A stretch of 64,000 nucleotides of DNA from an uncultured Clostridia bacterium. Its GTDB lineage: Bacteria > Bacillota > Clostridia > Christensenellales > Borkfalkiaceae. The stretch lies in assembly GCA_934249215.1 (NCBI GenBank), contig CAKQKN010000106.1, forward strand, positions 7,101 through 71,100. The letters are read 5' to 3'. How positions within the stretch are numbered: the stretch's first letter is position 1; each line of letters starts with the position of its first letter. Below are positions 45,987 to 54,254 of this stretch, piece by piece. The position numbers and the translations under genes are program-made. Under the pieces are notes generated by a model, which ran no database searches, was not told the DNA's origin, and saw only the letters and a list, made by a program, of their open reading frames with translations.

Positions 45987-46460
45987 ATGGGCGAATTGAT
46001 AATATGTTGCGATAATCAACTTATAGACGCGGATATGCTTGGCAAAGCGGTCTGCCGCACGCTTAAGCAAACCGTTCGTCTTTCGGCTGAAATCTGCTTT
46101 TGCTCGAAAGAAGAAATCAAAAAACTCAACGCCGAAACGCGCAAGGTTGACTCCGTTACCGACGTTTTGTCCTACCCCGCCGCGGGTGTCACCGCCGGCG
46201 AAATCGTAAAAAGGCGCAACTATCCGTTCGATATCGATCCCGAAACCAACTCGGTTTTTCTCGGCTCGATAATGATCTGCACCGACCGAGCGAAAGAGCA
46301 GGCGGAGGAATTCGGTCACTCGTTTGAGCGCGAAATTTATTATCTCGCCGTCCACGGACTTCTTCATCTTTTCGGCTACGACCATATGGAAGAAGCGGAC
46401 AAAGCGGAAATGCGCGAAAAAGAGGAAGAAATTCTCACCGTTCTCGACAAAACGAGATAA
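45987..46460 (+). CDS. ybeY: Endoribonuclease YbeY
   Basis: 157 residues. The zinc motif HGLLHLFGYDH (His123, His127, His133) and the preceding TDVLSYPAAG and FLGSIMICTDRAKEQAEEFG segments are diagnostic. YbeY takes part in 16S rRNA 3' end maturation and ribosome quality control. It starts 13 bases after the HD-domain gene with GCGGAGAA as ribosome site, and is followed by era 21 bases on. Confidence 0.95.
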   Translation: MGELIICCDNQLIDADMLGKAVCRTLKQTVRLSAEICFCSKEEIKKLNAETRKVDSVTDVLSYPAAGVTAGEIVKRRNYPFDIDPETNSVFLGSIMICTDRAKEQAEEFGHSFEREIYYLAVHGLLHLFGYDHMEEADKAEMREKEEEILTVLDKTR

Positions 46461-46481
46461 ACGACAAGAAAGAGGTATCAC

Positions 46482-47387
46482 ATGAGAAGCGGAACGGTCG
46501 CCGTCGTCGGGAGAGCCAACGCCGGCAAATCGACTTTAATAAACGTAATAGTCGGCGAAAAAGTAAGCATAGTGTCGCCCAAGCCGCAGACCACCCGCGA
46601 CAGGATTCTCGCGGTATACAATTCAAATGACTGCCAGATAGTCTTTCAGGACACCCCCGGCATCTATAAAGCGTCGTCGCTTCTGAACGAACGCATGCAA
46701 AAAACCGCCGTCAGAACGGCTGACGACGTAGATCTCATTCTTATGCTCGTCGACTCTCACGACGGGCTCAAAAGTGAAGATAAGGAACTTATAGACCGCT
46801 TTGTCGCAAGAAGCAGCGCCCCGATAATCATCGCGCTCACGAAACTCGACATAACGGGCGAGGGCATAATTCCCGAAACCGTCGCCGCGATCGGCGAACT
46901 CCCGCAGGACAAAGTCGTCTGCGTCACCGCGATCTCTTCGCGCACGGGCAAAAACGTCAAAAAACTCATCGGGATAATCAAAGAAAATCTGCCCGAGGGC
47001 GATCCGATCATCTCCGAGGACATAATTTCCGACAAGAGCGAAAAGTTCATGATCGCCGAGATCATGCGCGAAAAAATCCTTTTGAAATACGACAAGGAGA
47101 TTCCCCACGGCGTCGCGATCGTCGTAAACACTTTCGAACGCAGGGAAAGCGGCAGTTACTACGTCAATCTCGATATCGTTTGCGAAAAGCCCAACCACAA
47201 GGCGATAATAATCGGCAAGCAGGGCAAAGCGCTTAAGGAAACGGCGGCTTTCGCCCGCGCGGGTATGGAAAAATTCCTCGGCGCGAAAGTCTTTCTTGAA
47301 GTCTACGTGAAAGTAAAAACCGACTGGCGCAATCGTCCCGACCGCCTGCACGAATACGGCTACGACGGCGACGACGGCATAATCTGA
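46482..47387 (+). CDS. era: GTPase Era
   Basis: 301 residues. GTPase motifs in order: GRANAGKST (residues 7-15), QTTRDRI, QDTPG, TKLD and SSRTGKN; the C-terminal KH domain contains KAIIIGKQGKALKETAAFAR. The first motif has Ala-Asn-Ala instead of the common Pro-Asn-Val, a common clostridial form. Era binds the 3' end of 16S rRNA during small-subunit assembly, which agrees with ybeY next to it. The dgkA and cdd genes often found between ybeY and era in Bacillus are absent. Confidence 0.96.
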   Translation: MRSGTVAVVGRANAGKSTLINVIVGEKVSIVSPKPQTTRDRILAVYNSNDCQIVFQDTPGIYKASSLLNERMQKTAVRTADDVDLILMLVDSHDGLKSEDKELIDRFVARSSAPIIIALTKLDITGEGIIPETVAAIGELPQDKVVCVTAISSRTGKNVKKLIGIIKENLPEGDPIISEDIISDKSEKFMIAEIMREKILLKYDKEIPHGVAIVVNTFERRESGSYYVNLDIVCEKPNHKAIIIGKQGKALKETAAFARAGMEKFLGAKVFLEVYVKVKTDWRNRPDRLHEYGYDGDDGII

Positions 47388-47439
47388 CGAGCGCTTTTTC
47401 GGCGTTTAAAAATTCGGATGCACTCTTGCGCATATCGGC

Positions 47440-47478
47440 AAAAATCGACCTATATATCGATTATCGCCACTTTTGTGC
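47440..47478 (+). repeat. Intergenic 38-bp element, copy 8
   Basis: AAAAATCGAC, CTATATATCGATTATC, GCCACTTTTGTGC. Between era and the small yqzL-like gene. The central change makes AATCGA / TCGATT an inverted repeat. Confidence 0.7.
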
Positions 47479-47556
47479 TTAATAATAACGAATAAATCTC
47501 GTTCGTAATTTTCGTTTTCGGCGAATAAAAAACGCAGTTTTGAGCATCATACGACT

Positions 47557-47685
47557 ATGAGCAAAAAACCGAAAAAGCCCGAAGACGCAGCATGGGAAAT
47601 ATTTGAAAAAACGGGCAATCCCGCTTACTATTCGCTATATAAAAAACTTAAAAACCCCGTCGGACAAGGCAACGATTTAAAATAA
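47557..47685 (+). CDS. yqzL: YqzL-like small protein
   Basis: 42 residues: a basic start SKKPKKPEDA, then AWEIFEKTGNPAYYSLYKKL, which fits the YqzL pattern (W-x-x-F-x-x-T-G-x-x-x-x-Y) and its invariable place between era and recO. No strong ribosome site is visible at this ATG. Function unknown in all organisms I recall. Too short to be found by length-limited gene callers. Confidence 0.75.
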   Translation: MSKKPKKPEDAAWEIFEKTGNPAYYSLYKKLKNPVGQGNDLK

Positions 47686-47714
47686 GTCGGCGGGTAAGAC
47701 ACAAGGAGCGCACG

Positions 47715-48437
47715 ATGGAAATCAAGGTCAACGCTTTGGCGCTTAAATGCGTGGATTATCGCGACAACGACAAGATGGTTACGCTTTATTCGCTCGAACG
47801 CGGACTTATCGGCGTATGCGTGCGCGGCGTGAAAAAGGCAGGTGCAAAACTCGGTTTTTGCGCGCAGCCTTTTTGTTTTGCCGAATACGTGATAAACGAA
47901 AGCGGCGACCGCATGACTGTCACGGGCGCCACCGAGATAGAGAGTTTTTACAAAATACGGCTCGATCTCCACGCGTTTTATGCGGGCGCGTGCATTCTTG
48001 AGTTTCTGCTCAAATTCACCCGCGACGAAGAGCCGGACAAGCGCACTTTCGTCCTTGCCGTCGAAAGTCTTAAAAGATTAAATTTCGGCGACGGGCTTCC
48101 CGAGCGCGTCCTTGCCGATTTTCTTTTCAAAGAAACCGAAATTTCGGGCTACGCGATCGGTTCGGGGGCTTGCGCATGTTGCGGAAAAGCCGCTTCCGAC
48201 TTCGAAAAGTGTTATTTCGATTCCGACGACGGCGTCGTCGTGTGCGAGGACTGTTTTTCGGACGGAATGCGCGAAATTATGCCTTGCACCGCAATCGCCC
48301 TTTCCGCCGTGTCCGAAGGTAAAGATTTCTGCGATAAATCTGCGCTTAAATACCTTCTCAAGTTTTTCAATTACTATTATCGTCTTAAAACGGGCGAATA
48401 CGTCTATTCGATCGACGAGCTCGTTTCGCTCCCGTAA
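47715..48437 (+). CDS. recO: DNA repair protein RecO
   Basis: 240 residues, AAGGAGCG upstream. The N-terminal OB fold (KCVDYRDNDKMVTLYSLERGLIGVCVRGVKK) is followed by a helical domain and a zinc site CACCGKAAS-x-CYFDSDDGVVVCEDC. RecO loads RecA with RecF and RecR in gap repair. It is the last gene of the yqfC-era cluster and is followed by a repeat element and a strong hairpin. Confidence 0.93.
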   Translation: MEIKVNALALKCVDYRDNDKMVTLYSLERGLIGVCVRGVKKAGAKLGFCAQPFCFAEYVINESGDRMTVTGATEIESFYKIRLDLHAFYAGACILEFLLKFTRDEEPDKRTFVLAVESLKRLNFGDGLPERVLADFLFKETEISGYAIGSGACACCGKAASDFEKCYFDSDDGVVVCEDCFSDGMREIMPCTAIALSAVSEGKDFCDKSALKYLLKFFNYYYRLKTGEYVYSIDELVSLP

Positions 48438-48457
48438 CGCACACCCCGCCCGCCGAT

Positions 48458-48496
48458 GGACGAAATACCTGATAATCGACTTATAGACCCGTATAT
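48458..48496 (-). repeat. Intergenic 38-bp element, copy 9
   Basis: Minus-strand reading: ATATACGGGT, CTATAAGTCGATTATC, AGGTATTTCGTCC. Exact core match just downstream of recO. Confidence 0.75.
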
Positions 48497-48504
48497 AACG
48501 AAAG

Positions 48505-48528
48505 AACGTCGCGGTAAACCGCGACGTT
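48505..48528. terminator. Bidirectional terminator between recO and the Cys-rich gene
   Basis: Perfect 10-bp stem AACGTCGCGG / CCGCGACGTT with loop TAAA, between convergent genes; TTTT follows on the plus strand. Confidence 0.75.
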
Positions 48529-48548
48529 TTGTATGTACTTCGAATCGA

Positions 48549-48767
48549 TTATTTGCAACCGCAACCGGGGAACTTGGGTTCTCTCGGACCTTTATCGCCG
48601 CAACCGCCGCAGCATAAAAGAACGAGTAGTATGGGGAGGAGGGCTCCGCAGCCGCAGATTTTGTCCAGAAGATTGCTTATGCAGCCGCAACCGCCGCAGC
48701 AAAGGAAAACGATAATAAGCAGCCAGAGATAGCAGTTATTGTCGAGCATTCCGAAACAGTTCGTCAT
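48549..48767 (-). CDS. Cys/Gly-rich small protein (HCB-like)
   Basis: 72 residues on the minus strand with AAGGAGAAAATATT before the ATG. DNNCYLWLLIIVFLCCGGCG and LLPILLVLLCCGGCGDKG are two hydrophobic stretches each ending in a CCGGCG cluster; the tail is FPGCGCK. Thirteen Cys in 72 residues. Small Clostridia proteins with this pattern are often named 'chorion class high-cysteine' proteins by similarity only. Location and function are unknown; membrane insertion and metal or disulfide chemistry are both possible. The J-like protein at 22.7 kb has a related Cys-rich tail. Confidence 0.75.
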   Translation of the reverse strand: MTNCFGMLDNNCYLWLLIIVFLCCGGCGCISNLLDKICGCGALLPILLVLLCCGGCGDKGPREPKFPGCGCK

Positions 48768-48871
48768 AATATTTTCTCCTTATGTTTTCGGCTTTTTATC
48801 GCCGTCATTACATATTACGCCGTGCCGCCCGATTGTGTTACACGCCGAAATCGATTATGCAAAAAAAACGT

Positions 48872-48900
48872 TTGCATTTGTTTGCGGGTTATAATATAAT
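48872..48900 (+). promoter_or_regulatory. Promoter of the panT-like gene
   Basis: TTGCAT (48872-48877), 17 bases, TATAAT (48895-48900). It gives a leader of about 155 bases; no known riboswitch recognised in it. Confidence 0.75.
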
Positions 48901-49062
48901 ATAAGACGGCGTTCACGAAAAAACGGAACGACCGAAAATAATTTTTTATTGTTCGACGGGTATCCCGAACGGCGTATCGTTTTAAGGCTTCACGGCAGTA
49001 TCGTATTCATTGCGATCGAAAACGGAAAACGAAACGGCGAGGGAATCCGAACGGAGGTTACT

Positions 49063-49782
49063 ATGCAAAACGTAAAAAAAGGTCTTTTTTCGGCAAAAAA
49101 CGTTGCCATGCTCGCGGTTCTGACCGCATTCGTCGTTCTGCTTCAGGCAGGGCTCGGCTCGATCAAAATCGGTCCGACGGAATTTTCTTTCGTCCTGATA
49201 CCGATCGTTCTCGGCTCGTGCATGCTCGGTCCGCTTTTCGGCGGCTTTCTCGGCTTCGTTTTTTCTTTGATAGTTTTTCTGACGGGCGTAACGGGCGCAA
49301 ACGCATTCACGTACATTATGTTCACGGCGAATCCTTTTGCGACGACGCTCATAATTTTTCTGAAAGGCATTCTTGCGGGCGTCGTTCCCGGTCTGCTATA
49401 TAACGCGATCTCGAAGAAAAACGAGAAAGCGGGCATAGTCGTCGCCGCGCTTTCCGCGCCCGTGGTAAACACTTCGATCTTCATACTTCTGACGCTCGTT
49501 TTCGGCTCGTCTTTTTCCGCCGCGTTCATCAAACAAGGTTTCATCGAAAACGGCGCCGCGTTTATGAACTTTCTGTTCATCGGCTGCGCGGGCATAAACT
49601 TCATCGCGGAGTTTGCCGTAAACGCGGTCGCGACCCCGATTCTTTTCACCGTAATGAAAGTCGTCGGCAAAAAAGTTTCGACCGTCAAACCCGACCCGAA
49701 CGCAGACGATTCCGAAAAATCCGAAAAATCCGAGAAATCCGAGAAATCCGACGACGCGTCGGAGCCGGTCAATCGTGACTAA
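49063..49782 (+). CDS. ECF transporter S component, probably pantothenate
   Basis: 239 residues from the ATG at 49063, after CGGAGG. Six membrane segments with the S-component N-terminal motif KNVAMLAVLTAFVVLLQAG, and IVLGSCMLGPLFGGFLGFVFSL. The C-terminus is a soluble acidic tail with four SEK repeats (DDSEKSEKSEKSEKSDD), unusual for the family. The next gene is pantothenate kinase coaX, so pantothenate is the most likely substrate (PanT-like); this is inferred from context. The shared energising module (EcfA, EcfA', EcfT) is not in the window. Confidence 0.75.
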   Translation: MQNVKKGLFSAKNVAMLAVLTAFVVLLQAGLGSIKIGPTEFSFVLIPIVLGSCMLGPLFGGFLGFVFSLIVFLTGVTGANAFTYIMFTANPFATTLIIFLKGILAGVVPGLLYNAISKKNEKAGIVVAALSAPVVNTSIFILLTLVFGSSFSAAFIKQGFIENGAAFMNFLFIGCAGINFIAEFAVNAVATPILFTVMKVVGKKVSTVKPDPNADDSEKSEKSEKSEKSDDASEPVNRD

Positions 49783-49850
49783 ATTCCGACAGATAAGATT
49801 TTCAACCGATACGAACTGAAATATATACGAACCAAAAAGAGGAAAAGCAA

Positions 49851-50639
49851 ATGATTTTGTGTATAGACATAGGCAACACGAACATAAAATACGGCGTATT
49901 CGACGGCAAAAAACTGGTCGCTTCGTTCAGGGTTGCGTCCAAGCGCAGTTCGACCGCCGACGAATACGGCGTGATAGTCCGCGATCTTCTCGAGTCCGCT
50001 TCCATAAAACGCTCGTCGATAAGCGGAATCATAATGTCGTCGGTAATCCCGCAGCTCAACTACACGATGGAGCATATGTGCGAATATTATTTCAACAAAA
50101 AACCGCTCGTCGTCGGTCCCGGCATAAAAACGGGAATGAATATCAGGGTTGACAGTCCGAAAGAGGTCGGAGCCGACAGAATAGTCAATTCCGTCGCGGC
50201 TTACAAACTTTACGGCGGCGAAAAACCGCTCATCTGCATCGACTTCGGAACGGCGACCACTTTCAACGTAATCTCTGCGAGCGGCGAACTGATCGGCGGC
50301 GTCATCGCCCCGGGCATAAAAGGCTCGCTCGACTCGCTCGTCAACGGCACTGCGAAACTCCCCAACATAGAACTCGAACTCCCCGGCAAGGTCATCTGCA
50401 AGGACACCGTAACGAACATGCAAGCGGGGCTTCTTTACGGGTTTGCGGGGCTCGTCGACGGAATAGTTTCGCGGATGAAACGCGAACTCGGCGTAGCGGA
50501 CGACGGCTGTATGGTCGTCGCGACGGGCGGGCTCGGCTCGATAATCGCCGAAGAATCGTGCATCGACGTAACCGACAGAACGCTCACCCTCGTCGGGCTT
50601 CGTATGATTTACGAAATGAACGCTTCGCCGCGCGCATAA
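49851..50639 (+). CDS. coaX: Type III pantothenate kinase
   Basis: 262 residues, GAGGAAAAGC upstream. ASKHA-fold motifs: phosphate 1 CIDIGNTNIKYGVFDG, adenosine-side GPGIKTGMNIRVDSPKEVGADRI, phosphate 2 IDFGTATTFNVI and GGVIAPGIKGSLDSL, then VVATGGLGSIIAEE. CoaX phosphorylates pantothenate, the first step to coenzyme A, and needs a monovalent cation. Probably in one unit with the upstream S component. Confidence 0.95.
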   Translation: MILCIDIGNTNIKYGVFDGKKLVASFRVASKRSSTADEYGVIVRDLLESASIKRSSISGIIMSSVIPQLNYTMEHMCEYYFNKKPLVVGPGIKTGMNIRVDSPKEVGADRIVNSVAAYKLYGGEKPLICIDFGTATTFNVISASGELIGGVIAPGIKGSLDSLVNGTAKLPNIELELPGKVICKDTVTNMQAGLLYGFAGLVDGIVSRMKRELGVADDGCMVVATGGLGSIIAEESCIDVTDRTLTLVGLRMIYEMNASPRA

Positions 50640-50774
50640 GCGGCGCAACGCATGATAGCGCGCATAAATTGCGCATAAACGAAAACGAACTCGTCCGCGC
50701 AGTCGTTTTATTTTCCGTGCGCAAAATCGCCGCGCGGAAAAAAGTTCTCTGAAAGATGGTAAAGAAGGTAAAAC

Positions 50775-51818
50775 ATGTCGTTTGAAGTAAAAGTCGGAAA
50801 AATCGGCATAGGCGGCGGCAATCCGGTTTCGGTGCAATCGATGTGCAACGTCCGCACGTCGAACGTAAGCGCGGTGGTCGCGCAGATAAACGCCGCCGAA
50901 AAAGCGGGCGCCGATATAATGCGCGTGTCCGTGCTTGACGAAGCCGACGCGAGCGCGATCGCCGAAATAAAAAAATCGATAAATCTGCCGCTCGTCGCCG
51001 ATATTCACTTCGATTATCGCCTTGCGCTCGCCGCGATCGAAAGCGGCGCGGACAAAATTCGCATAAACCCGGGCAACATCGGAATCGACGCCAACGTCGA
51101 AAAGGTCGCCCGCGCGCTCAAAGACCGCGGAATCCCTTGCAGGGTGGGTTCGAACAGCGGAAGCGTGGAGAAAAAATTCGCCGAAAAATACGGTAACGGC
51201 GCCGTCGCTCTTGCCGAAAGCGCGCTCGAAAAAGCCGCTCTTCTGGAAAAGTTCGGCGTTCGGAACATAGTGCTTTCCGCCAAATCGTCCTCCCTTCGGA
51301 CGACCGTCGGAGCCTACCGCTACCTTCGCGAAAAATGCGACTATCCTCTTCACGTCGGCGTAACCGAAGCCGGCACGCTCAAAAGCGGTCTTATCAAATG
51401 CAGCGCGGGCATAGGCAGCCTTCTTCTCGACGGAATCGGCGACACGATAAGGTTTTCGCTCGCCGCGCCTCCCGAAGAAGAGGTAATCGCCGGCGTAAAA
51501 CTTCTGCGTGCGCTCGGGCTCGGAAAAGAGGGCGCGGAAGTCATCGCATGCCCGACTTGCGGAAGAACGCGCTACGACAGCATAGGCCTTGCCGAACGCG
51601 TCGAAAAAAAAGTCATCGGCATAAAAAAACCGCTTAAAATCGCGGTGATGGGCTGCATAGTCAACGGTCCCGGCGAAGCGAAAGAGTGCGACGTCGGCAT
51701 CGCTGGCAACGGCGAAAAGTGCGTGATTTTCAAAAAAGGCGAAATAATCGCCAACGTGCCGTGCGCCGAAGCCGAAGAAAAATTCCTCGAGGAAATCGAA
51801 AAACTGACGAAAAATTAA
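50775..51818 (+). CDS. ispG: 4-hydroxy-3-methylbut-2-enyl diphosphate synthase
   Basis: 347 residues, short form as in most bacteria. The TIM-barrel domain starts with the binding segment GGNPVSVQSMCNVRTS and contains LVADIHFDYRLAL and INPGNIG; the iron-sulfur domain has CPTCGRTRYD and GCIVNGPGEAKECD with the Cys ligands and the catalytic Glu. It performs the penultimate step of the MEP isoprenoid pathway. In many Firmicutes dxr and rseP precede and polC follows; here coaX precedes and a PolC-related gene follows. Confidence 0.95.
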   Translation: MSFEVKVGKIGIGGGNPVSVQSMCNVRTSNVSAVVAQINAAEKAGADIMRVSVLDEADASAIAEIKKSINLPLVADIHFDYRLALAAIESGADKIRINPGNIGIDANVEKVARALKDRGIPCRVGSNSGSVEKKFAEKYGNGAVALAESALEKAALLEKFGVRNIVLSAKSSSLRTTVGAYRYLREKCDYPLHVGVTEAGTLKSGLIKCSAGIGSLLLDGIGDTIRFSLAAPPEEEVIAGVKLLRALGLGKEGAEVIACPTCGRTRYDSIGLAERVEKKVIGIKKPLKIAVMGCIVNGPGEAKECDVGIAGNGEKCVIFKKGEIIANVPCAEAEEKFLEEIEKLTKN

Positions 51819-51976
51819 CCCGCGCGAAAGCCTTAAACGCGCGAAGATCTTAAAACACAAGGAAATTCTTAACTCGTGCGGCGAACCGTAAAGCGGCGCA
51901 AAAAGCCCCCGGAAAAGCAAAACCGCGCAAAAAACAACACCCCAAACAGCAATTAACGACAAACGGTAACGACAAA

Positions 51977-53509
51977 ATGAGTTTGATAATCGATAAAATA
52001 AGAAAATCCGACGAACGGTTCGGCAGAATAAGAGCGGAAGAAGCGGTCTACGAAAAAAAAGCGAAAAAACTAACCGTAACCTTTCTTTTAAGCAAGCATT
52101 TCACCGCCGACGACGAACGCAAAATCGCCGAAATGATAAAGGACGAACTGCCTTTCGCGAGCGTCAGCGTAACGATACGTAAAACGATATGCACGCCCGA
52201 CGTCGCCGCCCGCAGGATTTGCGCTTTCATAAACGAAACTTGCACGCCCGTAAGGGACAGAATAACCGAATCCGACCTGAAAGTCACGGTAGGCGAGAAC
52301 GTCGCCTTCATCGACGTGAGCGCGGAAGCGGACGTCTGCTCGTACCTTAAAACAAAGGATTTCGAAACTTCGCTCGGCGAATATCTGAAAGGGTATTTCT
52401 GCGAGGATTTCGTCGTAAAATACATTCCTCGCGCCGACGTGGACGCGTCCGACGTGCTTGCCGACGAAAAGATCGACTACGCCCGCATCGAAGCCATCCC
52501 CCCGCGCTATTTCAAGGTGGACTCGGTGACGCGCTTGCTTTCGAACGACGAAACCAACGAGGTCATGTACATACAGGACGCCGCCGAAAGAACGGGCGAT
52601 CTCTATATCGCGGGCAAGATCGTATCCATCCGCGAAAAAATGACGAAAACGGGCAAGCCTTTCTTCATTTACGACCTTAACGACGGAACGGGCAGAATGT
52701 CCGGCTCGCTTTTCACCGACAACAAAGCCACTCTCAAAAAACTCGAAAAACTGCAAGAGGGGAGCGAGGTCATAATGTTCGGTCACGGCGAAGTAACCGA
52801 CGCCGGCTACCACCGGTTCTCGATAAAATCGATCAATTTCTGCGAACTGCCCAAGGATTTCGTCTATCAGGAACGGCAATCCCGCCGCGCGCCCGAAAGT
52901 TATCTCGTCGTCAGCCCGACGCCCGTCGAAGAAGTTCGCCAGACCAGTCTTTTTCACACGGATATCGGCATCCCCGAATGCTTCAAGGGTACTAACATCG
53001 TCGTAATCGACCTCGAAACGACGGGGACTTCCCCCTCGGACGACCACATAACCGAAATCGGCGCGATAAGGCTCGTCGACGGCAAAGTAACCGAAAAATT
53101 CGCAACTATGGTCAACCCGGAGCGCAAGATCCCCGAAATCGTCGTCGAACTCACGGGTATAACCGACGAAATGGTGGCGGACGCCCCCGTGTTCTCGGAA
53201 GTCGCCGGCGATCTTTATAAATTCTGTTACGGCAGCATAATCGTCGCTCACAACATCGGCTTCGACTATCCTTTCATCAAGAACATGTCCAAGCCTTGCG
53301 GCTATCTTTATTCGAACCGCGGCATCGACACGCTCGCTTTGTCGCGCGCCGTTCTGCCGTCCCTTTCCAACCACAAACTGAACACCGTGTGCGATCATTT
53401 CGGGATCGAATTTTTGCACCACCGTGCCTACAGCGACGCCCTCGCGACGGCGCAAATGCTTATTGAACTCGTCCGTTTAAAAGGCAGTTTCCCCGACTTC
53501 GACGTCTGA
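51977..53509 (+). CDS. PolC-like protein with OB and exonuclease domains, no polymerase
   Basis: 510 residues. Residues 1-190 resemble the PolC N-terminal region; residues about 208-290 are the OB fold (LYIAGKIVSIREKMTKTGKP then FFIYDLNDGTGRMSGSLF); residues about 340-505 are a DEDDh exonuclease (VVIDLETTGTSPSDDHITEIG with Asp345 and Glu347; IIVAHNIGFDYPFIKN; HHRAYSDALATAQML). In PolC the exonuclease is embedded in a PHP domain and followed by the polymerase; both are missing and the stop is natural-looking after SFPDFDV. It occupies the usual polC place after ispG. A stand-alone proofreading or repair exonuclease is likely; a full polC would have to be elsewhere. Confidence 0.8.
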   Translation: MSLIIDKIRKSDERFGRIRAEEAVYEKKAKKLTVTFLLSKHFTADDERKIAEMIKDELPFASVSVTIRKTICTPDVAARRICAFINETCTPVRDRITESDLKVTVGENVAFIDVSAEADVCSYLKTKDFETSLGEYLKGYFCEDFVVKYIPRADVDASDVLADEKIDYARIEAIPPRYFKVDSVTRLLSNDETNEVMYIQDAAERTGDLYIAGKIVSIREKMTKTGKPFFIYDLNDGTGRMSGSLFTDNKATLKKLEKLQEGSEVIMFGHGEVTDAGYHRFSIKSINFCELPKDFVYQERQSRRAPESYLVVSPTPVEEVRQTSLFHTDIGIPECFKGTNIVVIDLETTGTSPSDDHITEIGAIRLVDGKVTEKFATMVNPERKIPEIVVELTGITDEMVADAPVFSEVAGDLYKFCYGSIIVAHNIGFDYPFIKNMSKPCGYLYSNRGIDTLALSRAVLPSLSNHKLNTVCDHFGIEFLHHRAYSDALATAQMLIELVRLKGSFPDFDV

Positions 53510-53594
53510 GCCGTAAATTCATTTTTTTGAACTGTAAACTCATTTTAGTCAACAGATAGATCGAGTGCGGATCAATCATTTTTAAGAATCTTCA

Positions 53595-54131
53595 ATGTTG
53601 AATAAGTGCAAGGAATATAAGAAAAAGCAGTTTAAAAAACTGATGAAAAAGATGCGACAAGATCCGAAAAATGGGTTGAGTCTGTTTTACGACGAATATG
53701 CAAAAATGCTCACGATAACTTCGGAAGTCTTTTGCCGTTCGAAGGTTATGGCTAAAGAAGTTGTGTCCGAGGTTCTGGTAAAAGTCTGGAACTTGTCGAA
53801 GTGCAACGTCGAAATCGATAATCCCGACGGTTTCATTTATGTTATGACCGTCAATACGGCAAAGGATAAAATGCGAAAGCGGCAATTGCTTCCGCTTGAC
53901 GAAGAAACCGTATGGACTGACGGCGAGATAGAAAAAGTAATCGACGAACATTCTTTTTACTTTAAGATAAAAGATTTATCCGAAACGGAGCAAACGATTA
54001 TGATATACAAATTCGTTTTGCTTTATACGTTCGACGAGATTGCAGACGAACTCCGCAAACCGCTTTCGACCGTGACTTCCGCTTATTACAGAGCGTTGGA
54101 TAAAATAAAAAAGAAAGAAGAAAAGTCATAA
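53595..54131 (+). CDS. ECF-type RNA polymerase sigma factor
   Basis: 178 residues. Region 2 is recognisable as LSLFYDEYAKMLTITSEVFC through EVVSEVLVKVWN and FIYVMTVNTAKDKMRKRQ; region 4 is LSETEQTIMIYKFVLLYTFDEIADELRKPLSTVTSAYYRALDKI, with the helix-turn-helix. No extra domains. It lies just upstream of a gene with a strong ECF-like promoter element and about 1.4 kb from a probable anti-sigma factor. No good ribosome site is visible at 53595. It probably directs the regulon described for 54.2-59.0 kb; its own control is unclear because the element is not seen in front of it. Confidence 0.85.
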   Translation: MLNKCKEYKKKQFKKLMKKMRQDPKNGLSLFYDEYAKMLTITSEVFCRSKVMAKEVVSEVLVKVWNLSKCNVEIDNPDGFIYVMTVNTAKDKMRKRQLLPLDEETVWTDGEIEKVIDEHSFYFKIKDLSETEQTIMIYKFVLLYTFDEIADELRKPLSTVTSAYYRALDKIKKKEEKS

Positions 54132-54195
54132 ATTTGCCACAAAATTCGTCGTAAAATCTGCGAAAAATAAAAAAGTAAAAATTTTTTTATTTCTT

Positions 54196-54236
54196 TGAAT
54201 AAAAAACCGCCTATCGGTTCGTCATATAAGTGAAGA
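54196..54236 (+). promoter_or_regulatory. ECF-type promoter element, copy 1 (peptidase gene)
   Basis: TGAATA (54196-54201), 18 bases, CGTC (54220-54223), then ATATAAGTGAAGA. The same element with identical spacing recurs at 56331, 56939 and 58988. Only here it lies within a dyad, CCTATCGGTTC / GAACCAATAGG (one mismatch), whose right arm leads into the AGGAGG ribosome site of the peptidase gene. Confidence 0.75.
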
Positions 54237-54254
54237 ACCAATAGGAGGTTAAGT

